Shown one piece after another: positions 44,968 through 53,995 of a stretch of DNA of 64,000 nt. The DNA comes from an uncultured Candidatus Melainabacteria bacterium (GTDB lineage Bacteria > Cyanobacteriota > Vampirovibrionia > Gastranaerophilales > Gastranaerophilaceae), in NCBI GenBank assembly GCA_934692485.1, contig CAKUTX010000002.1:240108-304107 (forward strand), given 5' to 3'. Made by a program: the position numbers and the translations under genes. Each line of letters begins with the position of its first letter. Position 1 is the first letter of the stretch. The notes under the pieces are model-generated. The model worked only from the letters and a program-made list of their open reading frames with translations, was not told the origin of the DNA and searched no databases.

Positions 44968-46581
44968 ATGAATATGTCAATTAATGGATTTCCAAGAATA
45001 GTATTTAAAGGTACTGATAAAATTCCACAGGTGCCGACGAACTTGAATTCTACGGCTTTGCAACAGCCTAAAGCTGATACATTTGAAAAAACATCTCAAA
45101 AAGATAGTAAACCCCAATATACAACAACAGATATTTTTTATGTAAATGATATTCACGGTCGAATTGGTAACATGTCCAGAATATATTCCGCAAAAGAATT
45201 GTATGATTTTAATACAAAAAATTCAAATGCAGATAAAATGGTTTTGTCCGCAGGAGATATTTCTGCTGGTGCTGATGCTCATATTGTTAAAGCTGCCAAT
45301 ACTTATATGAATGCGTTGGGTATTGATGCGACATCTGATGGAAACCATGAGTACGATTCAAATCCAGATGAAATTGCAGAAAGCAAGAAAGGTGCAAAAT
45401 TCAAAAGCTTAGGGATGAATTTGCAAATTCCGAAAGGGAACCCTCTAGATGGGGTAATAGAAAAATCATTTGTTCTTGAAAAAAATGGCCATAAGTATGC
45501 AATTATCGGGTTAGCACCTCCAGATTTGCATGAAAGAATTAGGGATAATGAATCAAGAAAACAGATTGGCGTGGATGATTTCGAAAAAACGTTGAAAGAT
45601 ATTCAAGCAGCGGTTGATGATTACAAAAAACAAGGTATAAATAAAGTTATATTATTATCTCATTGCGGATTAACTAAAGATAAACGTTTGGCGACTGAAA
45701 CATCAGGAATTGACGTGATTATCGGTGGACATACGCATGATTTGCTAAAAGACATAAAAGAAGGAGAAAATCTTCTTTATTCAAAATCAAATGAGCCTGT
45801 AATTATCACGCAAGCCGGTAAAGATGGTGAATATTTTGGTGATTTGAAAATTACTTGGGATGATGAAAAAGGAATTATTGTAAAAGCTCAGAATAACGTT
45901 ACATCTACCGGTATTTTTAAACGTAACAGAGTTATGAAAGGTGTCTTTGACCAAATTTTAGGGAAGCCAGAACATTTAGGAGAAGTGAAGTTTGCCTGTG
46001 GTCCTGCAAAAGATAGGTTAATTGACCCAAATCCGAATGCATTTATTATAATGGATGCTGTAAGAAAAGAATTAGGTACGGATTTAGCAATAATTAATGC
46101 AGGAAATATAAGAGGATTTTTTGAAGCTGGACCTTTAGATTCAAGACAAGTGTTTGAAGTTGTACCATTAAAAAATAATATGGTTATATTAAAGCTTACA
46201 GAAAAAGAAATTGTAGATGCCCTAAAAACAGGAGCAAAATCTTATGTTACCCCTGGTCATAAACCGGGTATTGTAATGCCTTCAGGTTTGAAATATACGG
46301 TAAGTCGTCAGGGCGAGATAAAATCTGCAACATTTATAGACAAAACAGGAAAAGAAGTTTCTCTTGATGTAAATAATCCAAGTACAGAAAAGATTTACAC
46401 GGTTGCAACGGATGACTTTTTGGCTTCAGGTGGCGACAAACTGATTTCTAACAAAATAGAAAAAGGCGAAATTGATAAAAAATTCGACTTTGATAAAGAT
46501 AAACTGGCATGTGATTACTTTAAAAAGATGAATGCACCTATCGAGATTAAGGATGATGGCAGAATTCAGGTTGTAGATTAA
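44968..46581 (+). CDS. 5'-nucleotidase / UshA family metallophosphoesterase
   Basis: 537 aa. Metal-binding motifs in order: FYVNDIHGR near 57, SAGDISAGAD, TSDGNHEYDS, LLSHCGLTKD and GGHTHDLL. The C-terminal nucleotidase domain has NAGNIRGFFEAG, FEVVPLKNNMVILKLT and VATDDFLASGGD. Family members are normally exported, but here there is no signal peptide; instead GFPRIVFKGTDKIP at residues 7-20 carries the motif common in this window. The ribosome site is AAAAAGGTG. The stop overlaps the convergent sigma gene by four bases. Confidence 0.9.
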   Translation: MNMSINGFPRIVFKGTDKIPQVPTNLNSTALQQPKADTFEKTSQKDSKPQYTTTDIFYVNDIHGRIGNMSRIYSAKELYDFNTKNSNADKMVLSAGDISAGADAHIVKAANTYMNALGIDATSDGNHEYDSNPDEIAESKKGAKFKSLGMNLQIPKGNPLDGVIEKSFVLEKNGHKYAIIGLAPPDLHERIRDNESRKQIGVDDFEKTLKDIQAAVDDYKKQGINKVILLSHCGLTKDKRLATETSGIDVIIGGHTHDLLKDIKEGENLLYSKSNEPVIITQAGKDGEYFGDLKITWDDEKGIIVKAQNNVTSTGIFKRNRVMKGVFDQILGKPEHLGEVKFACGPAKDRLIDPNPNAFIIMDAVRKELGTDLAIINAGNIRGFFEAGPLDSRQVFEVVPLKNNMVILKLTEKEIVDALKTGAKSYVTPGHKPGIVMPSGLKYTVSRQGEIKSATFIDKTGKEVSLDVNNPSTEKIYTVATDDFLASGGDKLISNKIEKGEIDKKFDFDKDKLACDYFKKMNAPIEIKDDGRIQVVD

Positions 46582-47240
46582 TAACCAAATTGTCCGCGTT
46601 CGTTTAAGTATTCTTTAACGGTGTTCAAAGAGGCTTGGACTATACGGGTAACTCTAGATGAAGATAATCCAACTTGTTTTGCAATATCTTTTACTTGCAT
46701 ATTTCTGTAAAATCTATATTCAACAACGGTTCTTTCCTTTGGAGGAAGTTTTGCAATAGCAGCTCTAATCATTCTACCCATTTCAGTGATTTCAGCGTTT
46801 TCATCTGGTTGCGCATGAGGGTCTTTCAAAAAGTCGAAAGGAGAATCGTTGTCACTTGCCGCAGCAGCCAAACCGTCTATTGAAAGAATAGTTTCGTAAA
46901 CAGCTTCACGAACTTTTGCTTTTTGCATATCCATTCCTTCAACGGTTTCATCTGGATCTACTTCATCGTCTGATTTATGTTTTAAAGAGTACCATTTGTA
47001 TCTAATTCTTAATTCGTTTCTAATTGCCCATCTGACGGCAGTTGCGATATACGCTGCATTATACTTTTCTAATTGTTCTGGAGTTTTATCTTTGATTAAA
47101 ACTTGAACAGCCAAAATTCCTATAGAAACAAGTTCCTCGTAATCTACCATGTGCTGAGGAATTCGTCTATGTTCAACTTTAGCTACTTTTTGAACTATAT
47201 CAATATATTCTTGTAATTTATTTCTATTTTGCATAACCAT
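46578..47240 (-). CDS. Sigma-70 family factor, FliA/WhiG-like
   Basis: 220 aa. Region 2: MVDYEELVSIGILAV and YIATAVRWAIRNELR. Region 4: AIAKLPPKERTVVEYRFYRNMQVKDIAKQVGLSSSRVTRIVQASLN with the helix-turn-helix. A loop rich in Asp/Glu separates them. It directly follows flhB (27-base gap) on the same strand, which together with its FliA-like layout suggests control of flagellar or export genes. Start is at ATG 47240 or the ATG two codons later; no clear ribosome site. Confidence 0.88.
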   Translation of the reverse strand: MVMQNRNKLQEYIDIVQKVAKVEHRRIPQHMVDYEELVSIGILAVQVLIKDKTPEQLEKYNAAYIATAVRWAIRNELRIRYKWYSLKHKSDDEVDPDETVEGMDMQKAKVREAVYETILSIDGLAAAASDNDSPFDFLKDPHAQPDENAEITEMGRMIRAAIAKLPPKERTVVEYRFYRNMQVKDIAKQVGLSSSRVTRIVQASLNTVKEYLNERGQFGY

Positions 47241-47267
47241 GATTTTAAATATATTCTATCATAGAAT

Positions 47268-48344
47268 TTACTTAATTGTTCCTTTATTTGTTGTATTTTT
47301 CATTTTGTAGACAAAAAGTAGAATTTCTGCGATTGCTTTATATAATTCTGGAGGAATTTGTTGGTTCAAATCGACCATTTTGTACAAAGCACGTGCAACA
47401 GGCGCGTTTTCAATGACTGGAATTTGGTGTTCTTTCGCGATTTTAATAATCTTTTTTGCGATAAGTTCAGAGCCTTTTGCGATAAGCATAGGAGAAGCCA
47501 TTTCTTCTGCTTTGTATTTTAATGCACAAGCAATGTGTGTCGGGTTTGTAACGACAAAATCGGCATCAGGAACAGCATCCATCATACCTTTTTGGAGCAT
47601 TTGCATACGTCTTTGCCGAAGTGCAGCTTTGACATTCGGGTCCCCTTCAGAGTTTTTGTATTCATCTTTAATCTCTTTAAATGACATTTTTTGATCTTTT
47701 AAGAATTTCCACTTTGTAACACCGTAATCGGCAGCTGCAATTACTAAAAAGGCAATACAAGCTTTGAAGATAAATTCCGTAATAAGTTTCCCAAACTCTA
47801 TCATTACGGCAAAATTATTGTCAATTGCAGCGAGCATCAGAATGTTTTCAATATGCTGCATATACACACTCCAGCCGATATACCCTAAAAGAGCAACTTT
47901 GACAATGTTTTTGAATAATTCAAATAATGTTTTTATAGACATTATGTTTTTAAAGTATTTTGTAGGGTTAAGCTTATCAAGTTTTGGCATTAATGGCGCA
48001 GTTGCAACAAGTGGTCCGACCTGAATAAAGTCCGCCAAAATTGCAATAAACCAAGCAACAAAAAGGACTGGTCCAATTATTAAAGCTGCGCATTTTATTG
48101 TTAATGTCAGAATATAAGTCATTCCTACTTGGTCAATGTGGGCATTTGGGATTTGCTCATACAAAAGAGTATAGAGCTGAACTATTTGATCCCATATAAA
48201 TGGTGCGAGTCCAAAAATTACTGAAAATAAAATAAGAAGTGAAATAGCTGTTGAAAAGTCTTTTGACTTAACAACCTGTCCTTCTTTTCTTGCCTGTTCG
48301 AGTTTTCTCGGTGTGGCATCAAACTGTTTATCTTCATCGCCCAT
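47268..48344 (-). CDS. flhB: FlhB-type flagellar/type III export switch protein
   Basis: 358 aa inner-membrane component of the export gate. It opens with the family signature FDATPRKLEQARKEGQVVKS, has four hydrophobic spans (about 32-50, 76-105, 145-162, 190-210) and a cytoplasmic domain with the self-cleavage site NPTH at 267-270 in VVTNPTHIACALKY. FlhB/SctU sets substrate order from rod/hook to filament. No other flagellar structural genes are in the window, so a virulence-type secretion system cannot be ruled out. A sigma factor follows. Confidence 0.93.
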   Translation of the reverse strand: MGDEDKQFDATPRKLEQARKEGQVVKSKDFSTAISLLILFSVIFGLAPFIWDQIVQLYTLLYEQIPNAHIDQVGMTYILTLTIKCAALIIGPVLFVAWFIAILADFIQVGPLVATAPLMPKLDKLNPTKYFKNIMSIKTLFELFKNIVKVALLGYIGWSVYMQHIENILMLAAIDNNFAVMIEFGKLITEFIFKACIAFLVIAAADYGVTKWKFLKDQKMSFKEIKDEYKNSEGDPNVKAALRQRRMQMLQKGMMDAVPDADFVVTNPTHIACALKYKAEEMASPMLIAKGSELIAKKIIKIAKEHQIPVIENAPVARALYKMVDLNQQIPPELYKAIAEILLFVYKMKNTTNKGTIK

Positions 48345-48398
48345 ATGCTATTTCCTTAATGTATATTATAGCATGGTCAAGATATTAAAGTTAAATTT

Positions 48399-48851
48399 TT
48401 AGTTATCAGTTTTTTCAGATTTATTTTCTTCTGTGTTTTTAACTTCTTGTTCTTTTTGATTTTCTACTTCAACTAATTCTTTTGCTTTTTGGCTAATCTT
48501 TTTTTGTTTTTCTGCTATATCAAACATTTTCTCATTTATAGGCATTAAATATTTATTTGTAATTGTTTTACCAATAACTACACTGAGCGCTCCAGTGAGC
48601 AAAGCCAGTGCCATATTCCATTTTGTATGTTTCCAAGCTTTTGCTTTTAGTTGTTCTTTTGTTAAATTTTTTGTATTTTTTATAAGTTGAAATTTATCGA
48701 TAGCTTCAAAGGTTGCAAATCCGCCCAATAGACCTTCTGTAAATTGCGCACTTGTTAGCAGGGTCATATATCCTTTTTTACAATATATTGCCGGTTCTTT
48801 CTTTTGTTGAGGTGCTTCTGAGGCTGTAAAATTTATTTTTTGAATTTGCAT
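48399..48851 (-). CDS. Small membrane protein with N-terminal FTA motif
   Basis: 150 aa from ATG 48851, with AAAGGAG upstream. The start MQIQKINFTASEAPQQKK has the recurrent N-terminal motif. Hydrophobic stretches near 22-43 (GYMTLLTSAQFTEGLLGGFA) and 70-90 (WNMALALLTGALSVVIG) suggest two membrane passes, and the C terminus is a charged coiled coil (KQKKISQKAKELVEVENQKE). It lies 54 bases upstream of flhB on the same strand when read in order. Unknown function. Confidence 0.6.
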   Translation of the reverse strand: MQIQKINFTASEAPQQKKEPAIYCKKGYMTLLTSAQFTEGLLGGFATFEAIDKFQLIKNTKNLTKEQLKAKAWKHTKWNMALALLTGALSVVIGKTITNKYLMPINEKMFDIAEKQKKISQKAKELVEVENQKEQEVKNTEENKSEKTDN

Positions 48852-48920
48852 ATTTTCTCCTTTAGTAGTCTTAAAATCCAAACAAAAAAATTTTTGCTAG
48901 TAATAATTGTAAAACTTTGC

Positions 48921-48926
48921 TATAAT
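48921..48926 (+). promoter_or_regulatory. Extended -10 of the histidine kinase gene, leaderless geometry
   Basis: TGC then TATAAT at 48921-48926, followed by six bases (GTTTTT) and the ATG at 48933. No ribosome site and no good -35; the extended -10 would compensate. Confidence 0.5.
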
Positions 48927-48932
48927 GTTTTT

Positions 48933-49658
48933 ATGGATAATTATGATGATTTTATTTCTACAGTGAGTCATGAATTAAGGACTCCATTAACCTCTATTAG
49001 AGGCTTTTCGCAAACAATGCTCGCATCTTGGGATAAACTTGATGATGAAAGTAAGAAAAAGTTTTTGCAAATAATAGTTGAGCAGTCAAACAGACTTATT
49101 AATCTTGTTGAGAATATGCTTTCTGTTACAAAATTGCATAATTCTAATGATGTACTTATTTATAAAGAATTTAATATAAAACCGGTGCTTGATACTGTTG
49201 TTTCAATTGTAAAAAATCAGTATCAGGATAAAGATTTTTCAGTTGAAATTGGAGATAATACTCCAAATATACTTGCAGATAAAGATAAGTTTCAACAAAT
49301 TATGACAAATCTTATCGAAAATGCCGCAAAATATGGAATTCAAAATTCTACAATTAAAATATTTGCGAAATTGGATGGTGAAATGGTTTGTATAAATGTC
49401 GTTAATGAAGGAATAGAGATTAATCCGAATGATTTTGAGAAAATATTTACAAAATTTTCAAGAATAGATAATCCATTGACGAGAAAAGTTCAAGGTAGTG
49501 GCTTAGGTTTGTATATAACAAAAAATCTTGTTGAAAAAATGAGTGGTGAAATTTCAGTTAAATCAGAAAAATCAGGGTCTGTATTTTTGGATACATTTGA
49601 GGTTAAACTTCCAGCTGCCAATATTGAAAGACAAGCGAGGGAAAAATGCAAACAGTAA
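48933..49658 (+). CDS. Small cytoplasmic sensor histidine kinase
   Basis: 241 aa from ATG 48933. It begins directly with the phospho-acceptor box STVSHELRTPLTSIRGF (His at 13), then the HATPase domain: NLIENAAKYG (N box), FEKIFTKFSRID and GSGLGLYITKNLVEKM (G box). There is no membrane helix or sensor domain, so input must come from a partner. It overlaps the next gene, a receiver protein, by 13 bases. The open frame upstream to 48840 is not supported because the promoter sits inside it. Confidence 0.9.
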   Translation: MDNYDDFISTVSHELRTPLTSIRGFSQTMLASWDKLDDESKKKFLQIIVEQSNRLINLVENMLSVTKLHNSNDVLIYKEFNIKPVLDTVVSIVKNQYQDKDFSVEIGDNTPNILADKDKFQQIMTNLIENAAKYGIQNSTIKIFAKLDGEMVCINVVNEGIEINPNDFEKIFTKFSRIDNPLTRKVQGSGLGLYITKNLVEKMSGEISVKSEKSGSVFLDTFEVKLPAANIERQAREKCKQ

Positions 49659-50929
49659 CGTTACTTATAGACAAAAGGCGCGAACTTTCAACAAAATATA
49701 AAAAACTTTTAGAAAATAAAAATAATAAAGTTTTGATTTCAAAAAGTTTAATATCTTCTATGAAGATTATTCAGGATACGGAACCTGATTTGATAATAAT
49801 TTCAGATAGTGTTGATTCTGATTTGGCAGATTATTGCAAAAAAATAAGAGCCTTAACATATAATATGAGGCCAGTTATTGTTGTAACGTCTAAATCGGAT
49901 GATTTGCAAGATAGACTTTCTGCACTGGAAAACGGAGCTGATGACTTTATATCAGAGCCAGTTAATTCTGATGAATTTGTTATGCGTGTGAAAGCGCATC
50001 TAAGACGTGAGCTTGAATCAAACATGGATGCAAAACATATTTTGCCGAGTAAAAATTATTCGTTGCGCGCCCTAAAAAGGATTGTTAAAGAAAATAATTG
50101 GGCAACTATGCTTGTTAGTATTGAAAATTTTCAAAATTATAAAGAAACATATACGGAATTAGCTTCTGATAAGCTTATTCAAACTTATTGCGCAATAATT
50201 AATTCTGCTTTGTCAGAAAAAGATTTTTTTGGAGCTTTTTCTGAGAATAGTTTTTTAATTATTACAGATATATTGAAAGTTGAAAAAATAGCAAATTATT
50301 TGACTTTTGCATTTGATTCAATAGCTTCCAAATTTTATTCTCAAATTGACAATAGACGTGGTTTTATGCTAATGAGTGGAGATGAATTTGCGGGAAGAAG
50401 ATCCAATTTTGTTCACACCACAATCGGAATTGTTACGAGTGAATTTTCGCAATACAATGATTTTGGACATCTGTTGGTTTCTCTTTTGCAAACTCATAAA
50501 TTGGCAGATGTTTCTACAAAGTCAAATTATTTGATTAAACATCCGCAAATTTCGGCAGAAAATGCTGTTGAAAGTGCCCAAAATAATAAGGTGTTTATTA
50601 TTGAAAATGATGAAGCAATGTCAATTCTTTTGACTACAATTTTGGATTTACAGGGGTATGATGTAAGGAATTTGCCGTTGGATGAAAGTTTTAATGATGA
50701 AATCCCAGCTCTGATAATTCTTGATGCTGGTAGCGTTGGAGAATTAAAGGGGTTAGATTTATGCAAAAAAATAAAGTCAAATCCACTTTATGACAAAACA
50801 AAAATAATAGTTACTTCAATTTTGCACGATAAAGAGCTTGTTTTGACGTCTGGCGCAGATTTGTATATTCCGAAACCATATGAGATTTCTAATCTGGTAA
50901 AATGGGTTGAAAAGTTATTAGATGCTTAG
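49646..50929 (+). CDS. Two-receiver regulator with degenerate GGDEF domain
   Basis: 427 aa. N-terminal receiver-like domain (LIIISDSVDSDLADYC, VIVVTSKSD, GADDFISEPVNSDEF), a middle domain with diguanylate-cyclase fold whose GGDEF site reads FGAFSENSFLIIT and so should be inactive, and a C-terminal receiver (VFIIENDEAMSILL, ALIILDAGS, IIVTSILHD, GADLYIPKPYEI). Coupled to the histidine kinase by overlap; the kinase probably phosphorylates one receiver. The output is unknown. It ends convergent with the RHH gene. Confidence 0.85.
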   Translation: MQTVTLLIDKRRELSTKYKKLLENKNNKVLISKSLISSMKIIQDTEPDLIIISDSVDSDLADYCKKIRALTYNMRPVIVVTSKSDDLQDRLSALENGADDFISEPVNSDEFVMRVKAHLRRELESNMDAKHILPSKNYSLRALKRIVKENNWATMLVSIENFQNYKETYTELASDKLIQTYCAIINSALSEKDFFGAFSENSFLIITDILKVEKIANYLTFAFDSIASKFYSQIDNRRGFMLMSGDEFAGRRSNFVHTTIGIVTSEFSQYNDFGHLLVSLLQTHKLADVSTKSNYLIKHPQISAENAVESAQNNKVFIIENDEAMSILLTTILDLQGYDVRNLPLDESFNDEIPALIILDAGSVGELKGLDLCKKIKSNPLYDKTKIIVTSILHDKELVLTSGADLYIPKPYEISNLVKWVEKLLDA

Positions 50930-51114
50930 CCAAGTAAAGATTCTAATTGTTTAGCTTCTGCAGCTGCTTTTTCAGGATTTTTAACCGTCATTTTTTTCAT
51001 GTAAGAGCGTAGAGCTTCTCTAATAAGTTCACTTCTGCTACGTTGTTCGTTGTTCGCAACCCCATCAATTTTATGTAAAAACTCATCCGGCATTGTCACT
51101 AAAATTTTTGCCAT
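50926..51114 (-). CDS. Ribbon-helix-helix (CopG-type) regulator
   Basis: 62 aa from MAKILVTMP. The N-terminal beta strand (AKILVTMPDEFLHKIDG) and two helices (SRSELIREALRSYMKKM) form the RHH DNA-binding fold that works as a dimer. GGGG lies eight bases upstream; an ATG two codons earlier (51120) is possible. The last 15 residues are a helical tail. No toxin gene is adjacent, so an autonomous regulator is more likely than an antitoxin. Confidence 0.8.
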   Translation of the reverse strand: MAKILVTMPDEFLHKIDGVANNEQRSRSELIREALRSYMKKMTVKNPEKAAAEAKQLESLLG

Positions 51115-51256
51115 TTTCATTACCCCGTTTATTTCACACTTCACTGAATATATTAGCATGCTTTTTTAAAGTTTTCAATAGTATTAACCTAATTGAGTAA
51201 TAGACATTTACAATTTTATTTTTATACTAAAATAAAATCGAGAAAGGAGTTTTATT

Positions 51257-51769
51257 ATGGAAGAAAATAGATACGAAAGTTGTTATTTGCACAAACATCC
51301 GATAATGAAACATGTATTGGTTGGTCTATTGGTATTTTTGGGAGCGTTTTCAGCGTTTTATGTTGTTGCAGACTGGCATTTTAAGAGAATGCTTGATCCA
51401 GCAATTCAGATGCGAAATATGGATAGAGCAATGATGAAACAGGAACATCGAATGGACAAATTAATGCAAAAAGAGATGTCTAAGAATTTTAGACCTGACA
51501 CAACTTCTTTTGTAAAAGTAAATAAAGAAGATGATGTGTACAAAATAGTTGTTGATTTACGTCCATTTGGCAATGATGAGAAAAATGTAGAAGTCAGACC
51601 AGAAGGAAATTCTATTGTGATAAATGCGGCAAATGAGAAAAATGCTCGTAATGGCAGAGAAATTACAAAGTATAGTCAAACATTTTCATTTGGAGAAAAA
51701 ATTAATTCGGCAAATATTACAAAAATTCGAGAAGGAAAGGATTATGTTATAATTGTTCCGATTGATTAA
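51257..51769 (+). CDS. Membrane-anchored Hsp20-like protein
   Basis: 170 aa. One membrane helix near 20-40 (VLVGLLVFLGAFSAFYVVA), then a Met/Lys-rich helical linker (AMMKQEHRMDKLMQKEM) and a C-terminal alpha-crystallin-like beta sandwich (VYKIVVDLRPF, VEVRPEGNSIVINAANE, SQTFSFGEKINSANI). The terminal IVP may act like the family I-x-I tail. Probably a membrane-tethered chaperone-like protein. GAAAGGAG precedes the ATG; a terminator follows. Confidence 0.7.
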   Translation: MEENRYESCYLHKHPIMKHVLVGLLVFLGAFSAFYVVADWHFKRMLDPAIQMRNMDRAMMKQEHRMDKLMQKEMSKNFRPDTTSFVKVNKEDDVYKIVVDLRPFGNDEKNVEVRPEGNSIVINAANEKNARNGREITKYSQTFSFGEKINSANITKIREGKDYVIIVPID

Positions 51770-51794
51770 ACAGAATGAATAACAACTCATAAAA

Positions 51795-51822
51795 AAAGAC
51801 CTCTGTTTTTTCAGAGGTCTTT
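51795..51822. terminator. Bidirectional terminator
   Basis: Eleven-base stem (AAAGACCTCTG / CAGAGGTCTTT) with a six-T loop, T-rich on both sides when read on either strand. Serves the Hsp20-like gene (+) and the SLH gene (-). Confidence 0.85.
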
Positions 51823-51839
51823 GAGTTTTTTAATTTTAT

Positions 51840-52985
51840 TTATTCAAAAATCCAACCGTTTGTAAGATCAACTTTTACAGGTTTAAGAAGTTTGATGTAA
51901 ACAACGCCATCAGCTTCAACGTTAAGTTTTTCACCTTTTAAAGTTGCGCGAACAAATTTCATAAACCAATTTCTGTGTTTTTTAATTTCTCCGACACCGT
52001 TGAAAGGTACGGTTTGGTCGTTATTTGTAGTTAAAAGTGAGTTATCAAGAACTAATACCCCATTTCTAACAAACCATTTGCCTTGTCTAACATCAAGTAA
52101 CTGTCCTTTTAGGGTTGAACCTTTGTAAACAAGAATAAATTTATCTTTTGTTACGTAGTTTTCAGGAGCTGATGCTGAGTAAATATCTCCAGCTTGAGAA
52201 GATTGAGAACTGATATATTTTGTAAGTTTTACAGGAACTATTGAGCCTGCCGGAATTGTTCCGATGCTTCCCTGAACAATTGCATTTTCAACAACATAAC
52301 CTTCACCGGTCTTTTTTCTCATAGCTTCTGCAAGTTTAGCATTTGGATTAAGTTTTGCTTGTTCCATCATTTCATAAAGAATAGCTGCAACTTCAGCTCT
52401 TGTAGCAGGTCTGTTAGCTTCTACTTTTGCCTTGTCTTGTGAAGGAATAGTAACAAGCATGTTCAAAATTTCAGCTTTTCCTGCTGGAATTACAAACCAT
52501 TCAGGAACTTCGTTTACATCTGAAAATCTTTTTGTCAACACTTCTCTTGCTTTAATGTCACTGATTTGTTCTGTTGTAAGTGCATTAACAGCTACTGATA
52601 TTGATTCTGCTCTGGTAACAGTATCGTCTGGTCTGAACGGTTGACCTTCTGGAGGACAAGAGATTAAATCAAAGTAAAGAGCTTTTTGTATAGAGTCGTA
52701 AGCCCAAAATGTCGGGTCAATATCCGTAAATTTTACTGGTTGAGCAACAGTTGTGTGTTCTTGCCCAAGAGCTTTAATAGCCATTGATGCAAATTCTGCG
52801 CGGCTAACGTTTTCGTCAGGCTTGAATGTTCCATCAGGATAGCCTACAATAACACCTTTTTCTGTTAAAATTTCTATCTGTTTTGCAGCCCAATGATTTG
52901 TGTTAACATCCGGATACGCGAATGCCGGTGCAATCACAAATAAGGTTACAATAGCAGATAACATGATTTTAAATAAATTTTTCAT
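51840..52985 (-). CDS. SLH-domain envelope protein
   Basis: 381 aa. Signal peptide ending near APAFA, then three S-layer homology repeats: YPDVNTNHWAAKQIEIL...GYPDGTFKPDENVSRAEF, KFTDIDPTFWAYDSIQ...FRPDDTVTRAES, and RFSDVNEVPEWFVI...ANRPATRAEVAAIL. SLH repeats bind cell-wall polymer. The remaining 150 residues form a beta-rich domain (IPAGSIVPVKLTKYISS, AGDIYSASAPENYV, FILVYKGSTLKGQLL) similar in pattern to the protein at 36971. Probably an abundant outer-membrane or wall-linked protein. Confidence 0.9.
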   Translation of the reverse strand: MKNLFKIMLSAIVTLFVIAPAFAYPDVNTNHWAAKQIEILTEKGVIVGYPDGTFKPDENVSRAEFASMAIKALGQEHTTVAQPVKFTDIDPTFWAYDSIQKALYFDLISCPPEGQPFRPDDTVTRAESISVAVNALTTEQISDIKAREVLTKRFSDVNEVPEWFVIPAGKAEILNMLVTIPSQDKAKVEANRPATRAEVAAILYEMMEQAKLNPNAKLAEAMRKKTGEGYVVENAIVQGSIGTIPAGSIVPVKLTKYISSQSSQAGDIYSASAPENYVTKDKFILVYKGSTLKGQLLDVRQGKWFVRNGVLVLDNSLLTTNNDQTVPFNGVGEIKKHRNWFMKFVRATLKGEKLNVEADGVVYIKLLKPVKVDLTNGWIFE

Positions 52986-53143
52986 TCTAACTCTCCTATT
53001 ATAATAACTAATTCCACTAATATGCTACACATAAAATATCTTATCGGCAACATTTAATAAAGTTATGTTAAATAAGTAGCAAAAATATTTCTTTACAAGT
53101 TTTTTTTACGGTACTAACATACAATTGTGAAGAAGGATACATT

Positions 53144-53892
53144 ATGAGAATACCCCATATAACAAGATACCGTGTTGCCAAAGCAGCCGTTATTACTAGG
53201 AATAAAAGTAAGTCTTTAGTTCATAAAGCCACTTATGTTGCAAACGAAATAAGTATTGAAAAAGAAAAAATGTTGTCCGCACTAATATTTCAAATTCAAT
53301 TGCCGCTCATTTGCCTGAAGCTGCAATGAAGGCTCCAAAAGTGGTGATTAAAAGTGTGGAAGAAGCTGTTCCAGCAAGTGCGAGATATGCTTCATCTGTT
53401 AAAATGAAAAAAGTTTATACACCAAAAATTGCAGAAACCACAAAATTAATGGCTGAAAACGAAAAGATAAATGCCCAAGTGCTAAAATTTAAGTTTGATA
53501 GTTTGCTATTAGACAATGAAAAGCATAAAAATCCATTAAACGGTAAAGGCGGAGTGTTTATTGCAAAAGCTAGAGAAAAAGGTGTAAATCCTGTAGTTAT
53601 GATGGCAATTTCATTGCATGAATCAGCAAGAGGAGCTTCTGTTCTGGCGAAAGAAAAACATAATATCGGTGGTATAATGATTAAGCGCGGTAAAAAATAT
53701 GTGCCTAAGCATTTTTCAAATGTGAATGTTTGCATTGCAGACATGTCTGATATTTTAAAAACGCATAATCAAGCTTCAGGTATTCAAACCGTAAAAGATT
53801 TGGCTTATGCAGGAAAATATTGTGCAAAAAGTGAAGCTAAAGAGTGGATTAATGCTGTAATGTATTACGTAAACCAATTGCAAGAATTCTAA
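53144..53892 (+). CDS. Glucosaminidase-like protein, frameshifted at an A6 run
   Basis: Two frames together make one protein. The first starts at ATG 53144 with a good AAGAAGGA site and reads to ISIEKEK; the second continues NVVRTNISNSIAAHLPEAAMKAP to the stop at 53892. They join if the A run at 53265-53270 had seven A instead of six. The C-terminal domain resembles bacterial endo-N-acetylglucosaminidases (FlgJ/Atl type): PVVMMAISLHESARGAS with the catalytic Glu and NIGGIM. The whole protein would be about 249 aa. It may be a real mutation, a sequence error, or slippage during transcription. Confidence 0.65.
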
Positions 53893-53995
53893 AATAAAGA
53901 AAATATTAAGTTTTAAAAAAGGGGCTTGAAATAATAAAATTTTGATTTAAAGTATTAGTGTAAAAAATACAATTATTACAGATAGCGTAATAGAG

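Noticed and set aside
47268..48344. Proof of a full flagellum or type III secretion system
   Set aside because: Only FlhB and a FliA-like sigma factor are present; no other structural or export genes are in the window.
50926..51114. Antitoxin of a toxin-antitoxin pair
   Set aside because: The RHH protein fits an antitoxin type, but no small toxin-like gene lies next to it on either side.
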